From positions 186,001-250,000 of the forward strand of contig CAJNDS010002358.1 in assembly GCA_905221605.1 (NCBI GenBank): a DNA stretch of 64,000 nucleotides. The letters are read 5' to 3'. Shown here in pieces: positions 1 to 11,765 of the stretch. A program made the position numbers and the translations under genes. How positions within the stretch are numbered: the first letter of the stretch is position 1; each line of letters begins with the position of its first letter. Source of the DNA: Symbiodinium natans (taxonomy: Eukaryota; Sar; Dinophyceae; Suessiales; Symbiodiniaceae). Below the pieces are notes generated by a model that did not search any database, was not told where the DNA came from, and was given only the letters and a program-made list of their open reading frames with translations.

Positions 1-159
1 GATCCCCGCAGAGGGCGCGCGGGCGCACATCTAAATGCGCAAAAACGCACAGCGGGAGCGCTCCGACACGCACGATCCCCGCAGAGGGGTGCATCGCGCT
101 AGCCGCGGCGAAACCCACCCCAGCCTAAGAAATAAGAGAGAATTTCATAGCGGAAGTGA

Positions 160-286
160 TGTGATGGTACTGTGGTGATGGTAGTGTGGAGATTGGAGTG
201 TGGTGATTGCAGTGTGGTGATGGTAGTGTGGTGATGGTAGTGTGGTGATTGGAGTGTGGTGATTGTAGTGTGATGATGGTAGGTTG
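160..286. repeat. 14-bp minisatellite
   Basis: Tandem copies of a 14-bp unit close to GTGTGGTGATGGTA, with variants ending TTGGA or TTGTA, run head to tail. No coding role is visible. Just before it (1-120) a GATCCCCGCAGAGGG motif occurs twice; the 300-600 stretch is AT-rich with no supported gene. Confidence 0.85.
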
Positions 287-606
287 ACGTTTTTTTTTCC
301 GAAGAACCCTTCGCTGAAGCTTTCGGGAAAAATAAGAAGAATAAAAATAATGTTTATTGGCTTTTTTGGATCACCGCCGATGGAATTTCCGATAGAGGGA
401 GGGAGGGGGAACGACGGGTTTAATGGTTTAAAGGGAAATGGCTGGTTTAATGGTTCTATATACCTGCATACTTGTATATCTGTGTGTCGATTACATCTGT
501 ATGTTTTAGTTCGATCCCTTTGCAAATCTTTACGTCTGTAGATCTCTAGATCTGCAGATCTATGTTCTATAGCTTCCCTACAGTGCAGAGTGAAAAGTCA
601 GCATCA

Positions 607-3600
607 TCAAACACCAAAGGGCTGTTGGGGAGATAGCTGAACAATTAAGTCACTCAATCTGCCCCGATCTGCACACAAGCGCTGCCGAAACTGGTGGCCT
701 GCAAGGAAGGACAGCCAGCGAGGCAGATATGGACCAAATGGATCAAGGCCTGTCCCGTGGTTGCAACAGACAAACATTCATTCCTGGTAACAGCAGCACG
801 CAAGCACGAGCCGACTCCAACCGACGAAGCCTTTGCAAGCCGGACGTTCTGTGAATGCACCTTTGACACAACGATGGGCCTTGGCTCATGGGAACATGTC
901 CCCCGTCAGGGACGACCATCAGCAAGCTTCTGACCCCGACAGCCTTCGCGGTGGAGGTTCCGATGGCAAAACAAAAAGGTGTGTAGCATGATGTCAAGTC
1001 AGTAATGCCCCTTGCCTTGGCGCGCTCCAAATTGGCAACTGCGTTTGAAATCGGTATAACTCGGTCCTGAAACAATGCAATTTTCGTTTTCAAAGAGCGC
1101 AGCTTTACATCCCGACATCATGGAGTGATTGCAGGCTTGCAAAGATGTTAAAAGCAGAGTCATGCAACGCAGCAGCAGGCAGCACAACTCAGGCACTACA
1201 ACACTCAGAATTCAAAGGCGGGCAACTGCCAATGAGCAAGGAAAGGCCAAGAGGGCCAAGGAGACTCAGGCGGGCAACTGTACCAGAATGTTGCTCCAAT
1301 ACACAGGCAAGGGAGGCGCAGGCAGGCAACGGTACCAAAGTGCCGCTTTCATAAGCAGGCCAGCGGGTCAGGCGGCAACAGTTCAGAAATGTTGCCTTGA
1401 TAAGCACAGGTGCAATCATGCCGAAATCTTGCCTGAATAAGGCCCAAGTGGTCAGCCCGCAATGTTGCTCAGCAGGCCAGACCGAGATGTTCCCTCATTA
1501 GCAGGCCAAAGAGGCTCAGGTCGGCAAGTGTACCAAATGTTGCAGTAGTAATACGCAGGCCAGGAAGGCTCAGTGTTCCGAAATGTTGCCTCCATGACCA
1601 ACTGGAATGTTGCCGTAACAAGCAGGCCGGGGAGGCCCAGGGAAGCTTGGGGAAGGGGGCCTGTACCGGCATGTGTTCTCAATGCGTAGGTGAATGCTGG
1701 CATGTCGCTCCGAACAATGACGCCAGGCCAGGGAGTCTCAGCTGGGTGACTGTGCCAGAGATGCGGCCTGGCCTTCACGGGCAGGCCTTTCCAGGAAATC
1801 TGGTGAGTAAAGTTTTCACGGTTGGCGGGCCACGCTGACGCCGACGCGCTTGCGATGGGTTGCGCGAACTCACGGGTTTACACGATGGTCCTTGACTCCA
1901 CCAAACACATATACACCAGACCCCAAGAAATACTGAATGCTATTGCTTATCTTCCACCACAAATGAAATAGACAATCCGAGGGTGCTGCCCCAAAGCCGA
2001 GCTCTACACTCAAGACTTGTTCAATCACCCTACCAACTCTGAACATGCATGGGAAACAGCAGCAAAACGCTCCCTTCCCAACAATGAAGCTTTCAATCCT
2101 TGGGGTAGGGTGGGGATGCTCGAAGTCCTCACTTATTGGGGGGGGGACCAAAGTGCTGAGAGCCCATACTGCCCATACTAGCATGCTACGCACATGCCGC
2201 ACTGCCATTGCACGGGCCTGCTGTCCGTGCCAGAGCAGTAGGGGCACATCTCCAGGCGAGATCTGACGTGGGATTCTCCAGACACTGACATCTGGAGCGA
2301 AGCTCTAAAAGATGAGAGCAAGGACTGGCCTCTTCCACCAAATCCGGTGCTGGTGGAGAGGTTATAAGGCACTTGTGTGCGCGCATGTTCTTGGATCCGC
2401 AAGTGCACTTGCCCGACACGGAACAAAACAACAGTGCGGCCAAGTCTCATGATCAACATAGTTGCAATACCTCATCCGCAGTCAGAAGGAGTTGCTGAGA
2501 AAGACAGAAGCTGAAAAGACTCAGGTCTGAAACCCACTTGAGGCCTGTGGAAAAGCAGGGAATGGGCTTGCGAAGCTGGATGTTTTGAGAACCTTTCGCC
2601 TGGACGGCCGTGAGCCCTTCAACAACCTGCGCCAACCCCAGGCGCTGCAGCAGCAGAATTCTTTCAGATCGCCATTCAAAAACGAGCGCATGGAATTTCA
2701 AGTTGACTCAGGAGTCTTCCCTTGCACTCGCTACGAGCCTTTCTTTAGGGGCAATCTTGTCCATGGTCGTTCAAGAGTTCGGCTTGAAGCTTTACCATCA
2801 GGCTGGCTAGGGGTTGACTTGCGCACTGGTGTCAACGAAGAACCCGGTTTTCAGAGGTTTAAGGCGTCAGAGCTTTGTCAATGGAAGGCTTGGTCTCTCA
2901 GTCATCCTAGCGGACATGGTGGACGATCGAACCGTGCGAAGGTTGAGTTCGGGCGGCACAGTCAATGAACAGACAAGACGTGGCTTGTGCTGCTATAGAA
3001 CTTGAAGTCAAGCTGCGCATCACCCCTCAAGGTGCCGCTGATGGCCATGACCGCACTGATGTTTGAAGGGTAGCCTTCATTGCCACTGTTGCCCTCTGGA
3101 GCACCCCGGACATACCTGGAAGGGGCCGGGAAGAAGCTACTTACATTGATGTCACAAAATGTCACAAACGGTGCTCGTTCTTTCACTCCCGTGATATCCC
3201 GTGGCACCCATAGTACAGAGCTGCGATGGCACCGGCGGAGTCACCTGCAACCGGGGTCAAGACATGGGCAGCGCCGTCGCTTCCCTTTACAAGTACATCA
3301 AGCTGCTTCGGGTTGTTTCCACATTGGCATGCTTCGTCTGAACTTGTACTACAAATCAATACATTCCCTCCTGGCTCCGGAATCAAGCGACTCGGTACTA
3401 AACTTGCACTACAAACCAACGAAGCCCCTGTCAACTCCGCAACGCTCCTCACTCACGGAATGTGCAATAAAATGCACAGACCCCCAAAACCCGACAAGTC
3501 GGCCTTAACCGGTTTAAGGCTTGGCCGTGTGACCCCCCCCCCACCCCGGCCAACACCCCGCGCATCATCTTTGCTTGTTGGTGACGCCGCACTGACACAG

Positions 3601-5888
3601 TGCGGATTGCAAGATATGGAGGCGAACGATGCTTCCATACACGAACCGTACCCACATCGTCATGCATGCTTCATGTTGTGGTCCGTAATCGCATGCGCCC
3701 CTCGCTTTTGTCCAAAAGAGATACTCTAAGTCCTTAGCCTTAGCCATGACTCCATAACCCCACTATCCATATGGAAAAACCTACAGTGGGAGGGACAAGG
3801 AGAAGAAGAGGGAGAGGGTTTTAATTCTTGCGGATGACCGCCCTCGTAGGAGCAAATCGCCCCAGGGAGAGGGGGAAGGGGAAACTAACTAACTACTGAT
3901 TCAACTGATTCATCATTAAAAAGAGATGGTAAACAAGAACGATTGCCAGCTCCCACCGAGCTACCTGTCGTGATGAGAACCTGATAAGTATGAAGCATGT
4001 AAATATGACCATATTCATGCTCAAATCCGAATCCTAGTTTAGGATAAGTAAGAACTGAATCGGATGCGAACCATTTATCAGTACGATTCCAATAAGGTTG
4101 CTGTCTGCACTTGCTTGCTTGCGCACCCACACGTAGCAATGCTGGCCCGGCCCCCTGCCTGAAGTGGGGCCGGTCGTCAGATTAGGGTATAGGGTTTATC
4201 GAAATTGTATAGGGTTTGGGTCCCAATAACGTTTTAATTAACCGAAACGTTTTGACCGAAACATTCTGAACGAAACGTTTTGGCGGGGGGGGCCTTTTGG
4301 GAGCCTTTTGGGGCGTTTTGAGGCTTTGGAAGGCTTTCAGGCCTTTGGCCGGCGGTGTGTATCAACAACAAAATCGATTGCAAGGTTCTGACAGAAACCT
4401 TGTTTTTTCAACGAGCGAGATGAAAAGCATAAGATACATAGGCGTCTTCGGCAGGGATTAAGCTGCCGATTATAAAAACCGGGTGATGTACAGCGTTCTG
4501 TGTAAGCTTCCTGGCAGACTATGCCCTTGCAATAAAAGCACCGAGCCCTGAATTCATACTTCCGCCCATGATTCATACTGCCGTATCCTAATTCTTAAGC
4601 TGCAAAATCTCCAGCATTGTCCAGCCAATTCTCGGATACCTCATGATCTCCTAGCCGCTGCCGGTGTCTTAACCCAAACTAGACCAGCCAAGCTGAATCA
4701 GAAAAGCTGTGCATCCTTCTTATAACAGGCCCTTTGGGATGCATTTCCGAAAAAAGAGCTATTCCGGACATACCCTTCCCCCCCTCCCCCCCCCCCCCCC
4801 CCCCCCCCCCCCAGTAGGACTATTTCTGCGGGCATCAAACAGCGCAGCCTCCGAGCACGATGCGGTGTACGTCAATTCGCCAGTCCTTCGGATACTGTTC
4901 TGCGATGATATCAAGCTCCGATGGTGAACTTGGGCTGTGTTGCTGCTGGCCACAGAGGCAGGGAGCTCCTGGGACATCTTGTGAAGAAATCGCACAGCTG
5001 CCCGCGCATCTTCTTGCACCATTGAGACCTCAGAAAAAGCCCTGCGAGAACTTGATCCTGCACTGATGCATCATCTCGCACGATGAAAGATTTTGCCACC
5101 AGGAGCAGCACAATATGCCTGGCTTTGTGTGGAGTCTTCATAATCAAGTCCATGGAGACCTGGCTGACCTTGCACAGACATACACACGCACAAACACACA
5201 CACGTACACAGAGTGCCACCTGAACAAGGTCACAAACGAGGGAAGATCCGGACGGGTATTTGTCTATAGTCAATGCTTGCCACCTCAGCCACCCGTCGCA
5301 TTCTAGCTGCCCCACAAAGGCGCTGGTGGAGACTGCTTCGATATTTGGAAGTATGCCCATTTGTCCCTAGCAAATTGTCAGGTCTCTGGCAACATACCCC
5401 CGCTGCGCAAGCAGCATTGCCAACTGTGGAATGGAATCACCGTCTCGTGTTCCTGGCGTGGCACGCTGTAGTAGTACGCTGCGCGTCACGGTGCCTTGAG
5501 TTTCAAAGCACAGTCAGCGGCCTGATGTGAAATACCTTAGCTAACGCTGCCGTTGCTCACATGGACACCTCTGACTCCAGGCGCATCTCCTACAGATTCT
5601 TTTGGGCCCCTTGTTTGCAACAGCAACATTCAGGTATGAGCAGATGTGAGTAAATCGAGACATGCCTGACATGCTCGCCATTGGCACGCACCAAATCGAG
5701 CACCCATTGTGTTTCAAGTATCGCTGGGATTGTACGAACTCAGATAAAACGAAGGGCCTATGCCAGCTAAGAATAAGGCTCGGTGCAGGCAAGCTACCCT
5801 CCGTGCAGCAACACCACCGCTGGACGAGTAAGCCTCAGGTCGAGCTGTCCAGGGCTGTAAAGGTCAAGGTACAAGTCGGCGAACGCAC
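607..5888 (-). CDS. alpha/beta-hydrolase (carboxylesterase/lipase-like), multi-exon, 5' end uncertain
   Basis: Probable serine esterase; substrate unknown. Ten minus-strand exons were recognised and nearly all join in phase: 5798-5888 (LYLDLYSP, then PAVVLLHGG, the oxyanion-hole loop), 5254-5306 (VASIDYR), 4969-5028 (EDARAAVRFLHKM), 4849-4945 (ending HRIVLGG), 3208-3244 (GDSAGAIAALYYG), 3019-3115 (EGNSGNEGYPS, AVMAISG), 2218-2304 (VPLLLWHGQQ), 1016-1066 (DRVIPISNA), 880-943 (VVPDGGHVPM), 607-698 (C-terminus, stop 607-609). Catalytic Ser lies in GDSAG, Asp in DRVIP, His in GGHVP, in family order. Donors are GT (5798, 3208), GC (4849, 3019, 2218, 1016, 880) and GA. Odd points: the exon between HGG and VASIDYR was not found (GPKES near 5600 is a candidate), and the frame changes between 4945 and 4969 across only 23 nt. 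The gap 2217-1067 is an intron carrying a minisatellite. Confidence 0.9.
1190..1790. repeat. degenerate ~52-bp tandem repeat inside a hydrolase intron
   Basis: Diverged copies containing CAGGCGGGCAACTGTACCA, then ATGTTGC and AAGCAGGCCA, recur about every 50-65 bp through the intron between the hydrolase exons ending at 2218 and starting at 1066. Open frames across it are by-products of the repeat. Confidence 0.7.
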
Positions 5889-6689
5889 CTGCATGGCATT
5901 GTATGGCTGCTGCAGACATCTTTCATGTCAATATTGAGCAACACATGAGGCCGAAAGGTCATGCGGTCGGGTGCACCCAGCACGCAAACTGAACTCACAC
6001 GTGGACACATTGGCCTGTCAATTGAAACCCGACACTGCGACCAAGTTGGGGCTCGCGCATCCACACTAGCCGGCAGCCGGCATAAACACGAAACGGTCAC
6101 AGCGCCCTCCACACTCACGCAAGATTTCCCTGGGCGACATCCTGCGTCAAGATCTCCTGCCTAGCCTCCTCTCCGTTTAGGTTTGGACTCAGACTCAAGG
6201 AATACATTTTAACTTTAAGCGGGTTTAGGGTTCAAAGTCTACGGTACCCTGGTGCAAACCTCCTTCTGGAGCTCGGGATTTCCCAGCTCCATCATGTTTT
6301 TCTGGGTTTTAAATGTTCTGCCTTTTATCTTGCCAACGCCTTATTCCCCACCACGACTCAGGTGGGTTGCTTGATGTTATAAGACGCTATAAGCCGCTAA
6401 GCACGAGCAAAAATCGCCGCCGCACATCGCAAGTCAAGCGCGCCGCCTCAATCCGGAAAGATCAGGAATCAAAGTCGGCAACTGTGCTAGAACGCAGCTC
6501 GACTAGGAAGCAGCCAGTCATTTGTTCGGTGGGCAGTTTTACAGGAATGTGGCAACAGCATGCAACAGCTCAATTGATCCCAATTCTGTCGCTGTGTAAG
6601 CATGGCTGTTCACTCGAGCATTCCCAAAACGGACTTGGGGGCCTTGTGTGGCGGATCTATATATTGACAGTTGACAGGCTTGTTTTGGC

Positions 6690-6870
6690 GGATTCGCGGA
6701 TTCACGCGGGGATTCGACATTTGCGGATTCACACGCAGATTCGCGTATTCGCGCGCACGCAGCTTCGTGGATTCGCGGACTCACGTGCAGATTCGCAGGG
6801 CATCCATGCCCGCACGATGATAAAGTCCATGCTATCAGTGCATCCATTTGCAGCTTCATGGTCACGCGGA
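6690..6870. repeat. short GGATTCGCGGATTCAC-type tandem array
   Basis: The motif GGATTCGCG/GGATTCACG recurs at 8-25 bp spacing, interleaved with CGCACGCA. It produces arginine/serine-rich frames on both strands that are not credible proteins. I see no other gene between 5889 and 7590. Confidence 0.6.
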
Positions 6871-7589
6871 TTCGCGTTGCCCCTCGGGACATCTCTGGAC
6901 GCGACGCTGGGATAGATTTTCTAATCATGTATACCGAGTCGCGTAACCAGGAAGCGACTGCGTGCTGTCTGTAACTGGGTGGGCATGTTGCAGTGAATGC
7001 CCCCGCTGCCATCATGAATTAGCCTGACGTCTGATTGAACGTGCCCGGCTGCCGTGAACGAGCCCGGATGCACCCTACATCGTCCCACATTCCACGAAAC
7101 TGTACGTGGCCAGCAAAAGGTCGATCTCATTTCTGGATTCCGTTGCCGTGGGCGTCATGAGAGCGCGAGCATCTCGGTTTGAGGTCGTAGCAGGTGCAGC
7201 GACCATAAGTTCCCGTGAGCGATACCAACCATCACCCAACCATCACCCAGTTCAATCAGTGCAGCGCATGTCGGCAAACTGTGAAAGCCGCGCCTGCAAA
7301 AGGATTGACTGCTCCACCGTAGCCTTCACAGGGGTGCACGGGTACACAGCTTTTGGGCTCGGAAGTCATGCATGTGTGCATCATCCATCATCATCCAGAC
7401 TCAGTCAGGCCACGCACGTTCCGGAGAACTTCCACCTCACCCGGGTTGAAAGTGGGCCTTCCATCGGAGGCATAGATCTTGTGATACTTGTGATCTTCAT
7501 GTTCCGGCACCCAAGATAGGTTTAATCATTGGGGTCTGTGCAAGCAATCGCCAGGCATTTGCGTAGAGTTTCGGGCCTTATGTAGCAGC

Positions 7590-7656
7590 CAGCAACTGCT
7601 GGCAGCACCTCCATGCAGGACCAAGCCAGACTAGACAGCGCTTTGAATTTCAACAT
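7590..7656 (-). CDS. candidate signal-peptide first exon (possibly of the hydrolase gene)
   Basis: An ATG at 7656 opens a 67-nt frame beginning MLKFKALSSLAW, then a hydrophobic stretch ending LPAVAG: an N-terminal basic patch followed by a hydrophobic core, as in a signal peptide. It ends at a GC-type donor in phase 1, which is the phase needed by the first recognised hydrolase exon (acceptor at 5889). The join is compatible but unproven: the intron would be 1.7 kb and other upstream exons are possible. Confidence 0.3.
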
Positions 7657-7799
7657 GGCTGTGACTTGAAGAATGTTGTTGCCGCTGACCTCCTCACCGA
7701 AGCCATGAGTGTGCAGCTTTGGTAGCCTTGGGCACTGAATTCGGTGGTCGGCCTCTAGAGCTGACACAGTGTATTCTTTTCTACTGAAATCGGAATCCG

Positions 7800-9240
7800 C
7801 AGCCATTGACATCTGTTCTCTGGAGGTCCCCCCTCCCCCCCTCCCCCTCCCCGACGGGCCCCCCCAACAGCAGGGAACCTTGTCGGCCCAAAGCCGCCAA
7901 AACTCGGCGAAGGGAGGCGACTTCGACGAAGGAAAAAGAAAGGTTCACGAAGCCGTGCTTCCCGCCTCTCTCATCGCGCGGAAACTTCGACGAAGGGGCG
8001 AGGTTTCGACGAAGGCCGGCGGGCTCAAACGAACTTTGTCAACAGGTGGTCACCCTTTGCGGGCCCTGTGCGGGTACCTTTCGTTTGCCGTTGATTAAAG
8101 TCAAAAGGCACTCAAGGTTTGCGAATTCATGGGCCTTCCGGGCTCGGGGATTCAAGCGCTTGGAATGGGGGTTTAGGTCTAACTTTAGCGGTTCGACACT
8201 TAAGGCCAAGCCTTCCCAGGAGCCCAAGACCGGAGAGTGGGGAAAACACATTATGGAGGTCATGATGCGTGGAAAATTGCAACCGGCACGTTACGGCACG
8301 TTTTTTGGTCTTCTTGTGGGAAAACGCAAGAAAGAGGCTTTATGTGAAGAGAGAGAGGCAATATGTGAAGAGAAACTTAAGTTGCAACCGGCACGACTGT
8401 CTTTCCCCGCAAGTATTGGTAAGGATGCAATCAGTGGCTAATATGCTCAAGCAACTGGGCATGTGAATCGCAAGCCATTCGCTGAAAGCCCAATGTGGAA
8501 GAACCATGAGCTTCATCAGTTACCCTAGAGACTCCTAGAGAGATAGAGTCGAGCCCTGCTCAACTCGAGGCCGTGAGGCCCTTGGAGTCTAGGACCCCAC
8601 CTCTAAGCTCCAAAGGGGGCCCGTGATCGCACCCCTCGCTCCCTAGCCGGCAGTGCCGGGAGCAGACGGTGCATCAGGACCAGGGAGCCAAACCTGCCTC
8701 AACATTTTCTGTCCACTCGTCCCTCTGTCCACCCCCAGCCCGCCGACCCGGTTGTCCTTGTTTGCTTGCTTTGCGTGCTTAGCCACTCCCACATCTGGAG
8801 TGCCTGGTCTACACATGAGCCGGCGTGTTGCAGGATCCCTGGCCGCTGGGCAGTCTCCGAGGTGAGGGATGCTCTTGCGGCTTGCGCTGCTCCGCCGCCT
8901 GAATTAGGGTTAGAATACACTGTCCCTGGTAAGAATGGGTTTTGCTGACATAGTAAATAATCGGGCCGGGGCTAGATCCAAATTTTTTCTTACAATCACG
9001 GGGTTTGCTCTTACACTTGCCTCTGAGGTGCTGGGCTGCATTTCTTGGTACTTTTCTGTGGGTTTTTGTTGTTTCCGAGTTGTTTCTCTGATGTTCGTCT
9101 GAATTATTGTTGAGCTTTTTCGGGTTTTCTTTGTGGCTTAAACTTCCGCGGAAGTGCATTTTGTTTTGATTTTTCTGGTGTTTCATATTTTGTGGTTTTC
9201 CTAGTTTAACAGAACACAGATTGTCTTAACACTAGGGTCA
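7800..9240. other. stretch without a supported gene
   Basis: C-rich at 7828-7865, GA-rich and low-complexity up to 8440, then mixed sequence. Open frames on both strands lack protein-like composition. Nothing assigned. Confidence 0.5.
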
Positions 9241-9618
9241 CTAGGGCCGGCGCCACAAAACTGCCCCGACCACCACAATAGCCAGGAGCAGGAAGCAAAG
9301 AACGAGCACCGCCACTGCGTTCAAGATTTTCCAGGTGCCTTTGATGCACGAAATAGACTGGCGGTAGTTCACAGTAGCTTGATGTTGCAAGATGAGCGCA
9401 TCGACAGCGGTGTCCGGCGCTTGATACGCAACTCTGAAAAAGGGACTTTCGCGGCACATGTTTCTACGAGTACACATGCGCATCGGCCTCTGCCTTGACA
9501 GCATTCATGCAGACTCCACTCTGCAACTGGAGCACGGCGGTGCTGCGCATGAGATCCGGTTGGAGTTTGGCACAAGTCCGGATCGAGATCGTCATCTACC
9601 AACTTCAGCTCATCCTGC
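9241..9618 (-). CDS. tail-anchored membrane protein, 3' part
   Basis: The last exon (9241-9433) follows a good acceptor (CTTTTTCAG) and encodes 63 residues ending in one hydrophobic segment (ILNAVAVLVLCFLLLAIVVV) followed by VLWRRP and a TAG stop. A single C-terminal membrane segment with a short basic tail is the plan of tail-anchored proteins such as SNAREs. Upstream, an acceptor at 9619 precedes QDELKLVDDDLDPD, and another frame at 9480-9580 gives MNAVKAEADAH, so at least one more exon lies there. I could not confirm a SNARE motif. The family stays open. Confidence 0.5.
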
Positions 9619-10531
9619 CTGAAAGGGAACTGCGGGACAGACTAACCAAAGAACGAAGAGCTGCACCAGGTTTTGCTAGTGGCCATGATGCTTCCAGGGT
9701 TGTGGCTACAGCTGTTTACACTTCCCACCTGTGTGCCACCATGAACTTTGTGGCGGCGGGTGCGATTGCGAATGTACTATCTAGGTTGTCATGCCGATTG
9801 CCCGATTGCCATGCACGTGACTGATTTCAGTTCGAAAGTTGCGGTTGCTACAATGTTACAACCGTTGTTAGAATGTAGCCGCAGCTGACAGGCTTCAACG
9901 GTCCCCTTGGATTAGACATGTCATGGCATGCCTTCGCGACGTGTCATCACGCGTGCCTAACTCTGAGCAGATTCCAGGGTAGCACCGGCCAACGGAAAGA
10001 AACTTCAGGCCGAGACATGGCATGAACACTTTTGGAAGCCTTCGGAACCTCCGCTAATCTCTACACTTCTCCGCGACACTGGGGCCCGGTCGGTAACCTG
10101 CGAGGAACTGCGTCACTTCGTCGGCGAAAGGGGGCTGCAACGGAGGAAGGATAGCTGGCATCATACTCGCTGTCTGTAGCCTATAGCAACCTCAAAAGCG
10201 TGGCCTGCCTCGATACCTCGAACGCGATGGCCAGGATGGTACTTTTTGAGAAGTGCCTGGGGAAGGGCTCTTGAAGCCACATCCTGCTCCTGTAATGCTA
10301 GTTCCCCTTCCTCCTCCTATTTCTTCGTGTTGCGTGATGCTATTTCTACTTCTACTGCGAGACATTAGGCTGTTAGATAGTACCACTGTTGTGCAAGAAA
10401 ATGGAGCTCGCCGCTTTCCGCCAGCACACCTGTTCCATGCGTTCAGGTCACGCAGCCGTCCGCTCGTGGCACCTTGAACATCCCTGACCTTCCTGGAAGA
10501 GTCCTTCTGAACTGATGATGACCTTATATGG

Positions 10532-10595
10532 GTGCTACTATTTGGGGGTCTATATGAGGGGTCCCTGATTGTCGCAAACCCCTCATTTTATATGG
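10532..10595 (+). mobile_element. fragment of the GGGGGTTT inverted-repeat element
   Basis: GGGGGTCTATATGAGGGGTCCCTGATTGTCGCAAACCCCTCA matches, in pieces, the right ends of the elements at 57475 and 57727. The left terminal repeat is missing. A TTATATGG direct repeat flanks it (10532 and 10591). Confidence 0.5.
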
Positions 10596-11266
10596 CACTA
10601 AGTGACTTGCGGTTGCGCTACGGCGGTACCGCGCAGGGAGCGCCGGCTACTGGACTCCGCTTGGTGCAAAGGCGTAAGTTGCACCTTGAGTATTTCTGCG
10701 TTGTAAAGTTTAACCCCACAGCCGGCTGCTGAAAGACGGGATGTCCACAGCATACTAGAAGCGAGTGGTTTCTCAGTCTGCTTATGCTTTTGCTGCTTGG
10801 ATCCGTCCCGGGGCATACTGCAAGCACTGCAAGCCCCCAATGTGGAGTCTTCATCTGTTCATGGCAAATGGCAGCTTGTGTCAACTTGGGTCATCTTCCA
10901 AAATCCGCTGGGTGCTTCATCGTAATGAGACCAGCGGCGGCTCGGATCTGTGGACACTGTATCGACTGACCAGTGTATTGCAACAGCTTGGATCAGTGCC
11001 ACCGATCAGATGTGGCTGGACATGGCTGGACCTTCCTTTGATGCCCTTTTTTTGGCACACGAAACTGCTCGACATCAGTTTGCGCTCGTTTGCGAAATAT
11101 GCGCTCGTTTTGCGGATTGCTTTGTGTCCGTGTGTGGCATTATGCCCCCGTATACGTATTGAGCACAAATTTGTGTATCCAAGAAAGGTCCAAGTGTGTG
11201 TACGCAGATTGCTCAAGCCAAATGTTCCCAGGCTTTGCGCAAACAGTGCTGCCTCGCTGGTACGCC

Positions 11267-11765
11267 TCAGGTGCGAGCTCGAAAGATAGTTCTCCGTCGG
11301 CGGTCAGGGTGCAACCGCGCTTCACGTAGGACGTCCTCCACAGCAATGGTGACCTGCTCTGGGCACGCCACGTGGTGCCGCGATATCCGGCATGTGTGCA
11401 CGCGTTCATGCTCATGGCAAAAACCAGGTGATGTGCCCCACCGGTGTCAGAGACAGATAAACGGCGCCTCCCGGGCTTCCCGACGTTCAGGATGCGCTGC
11501 CGGCGCGAATCTTGCAGCGTCCAGCCTCATGCCAGAACTTTCGCCCCCCACGCCTCCCACTCGCAGCTTTTCAGTGACCCTCACAGGACCCGGCATGTAC
11601 TGCTGCTCGATACTCAAGCGGCCCATGCGCCAGTCGGCCTAGGCATCTGACATCTTGTGACATCGTGCAAGGCTGTGCTGTATTCATCTGCATTCTTCCA
11701 GGCTGGGGTGCCGACTAGCTGCTTGGTTGCCCAAGCCTTGACTTCGGGCCATGATGGGCCATGTG
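11267..11765 (-). CDS. uncharacterised protein, three candidate exons
   Basis: Central exon 11468-11638 follows CCTAG and encodes 57 residues including MGRLSIEQQYMPGPVRVTEK and FAPAAHPERREARE. It ends at a GC donor in phase 0; exon 11267-11353 continues in phase 0 with VTIAVEDVLREARLHPDRR and a TGA stop (or a further donor). Upstream, 11665-11765 encodes WPEVKAWATKQLVGTPAW and DEYSTALH. That frame joins the central exon if a 26-nt GA-AG segment (11639-11664) is removed. Composition is typical of real protein (E, R, V, A), unlike neighbouring chance frames. An overlapping open frame over 11220-11340 (TADGELSFELAPEAY) competes with the last exon. I do not recognise the family. Confidence 0.5.
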
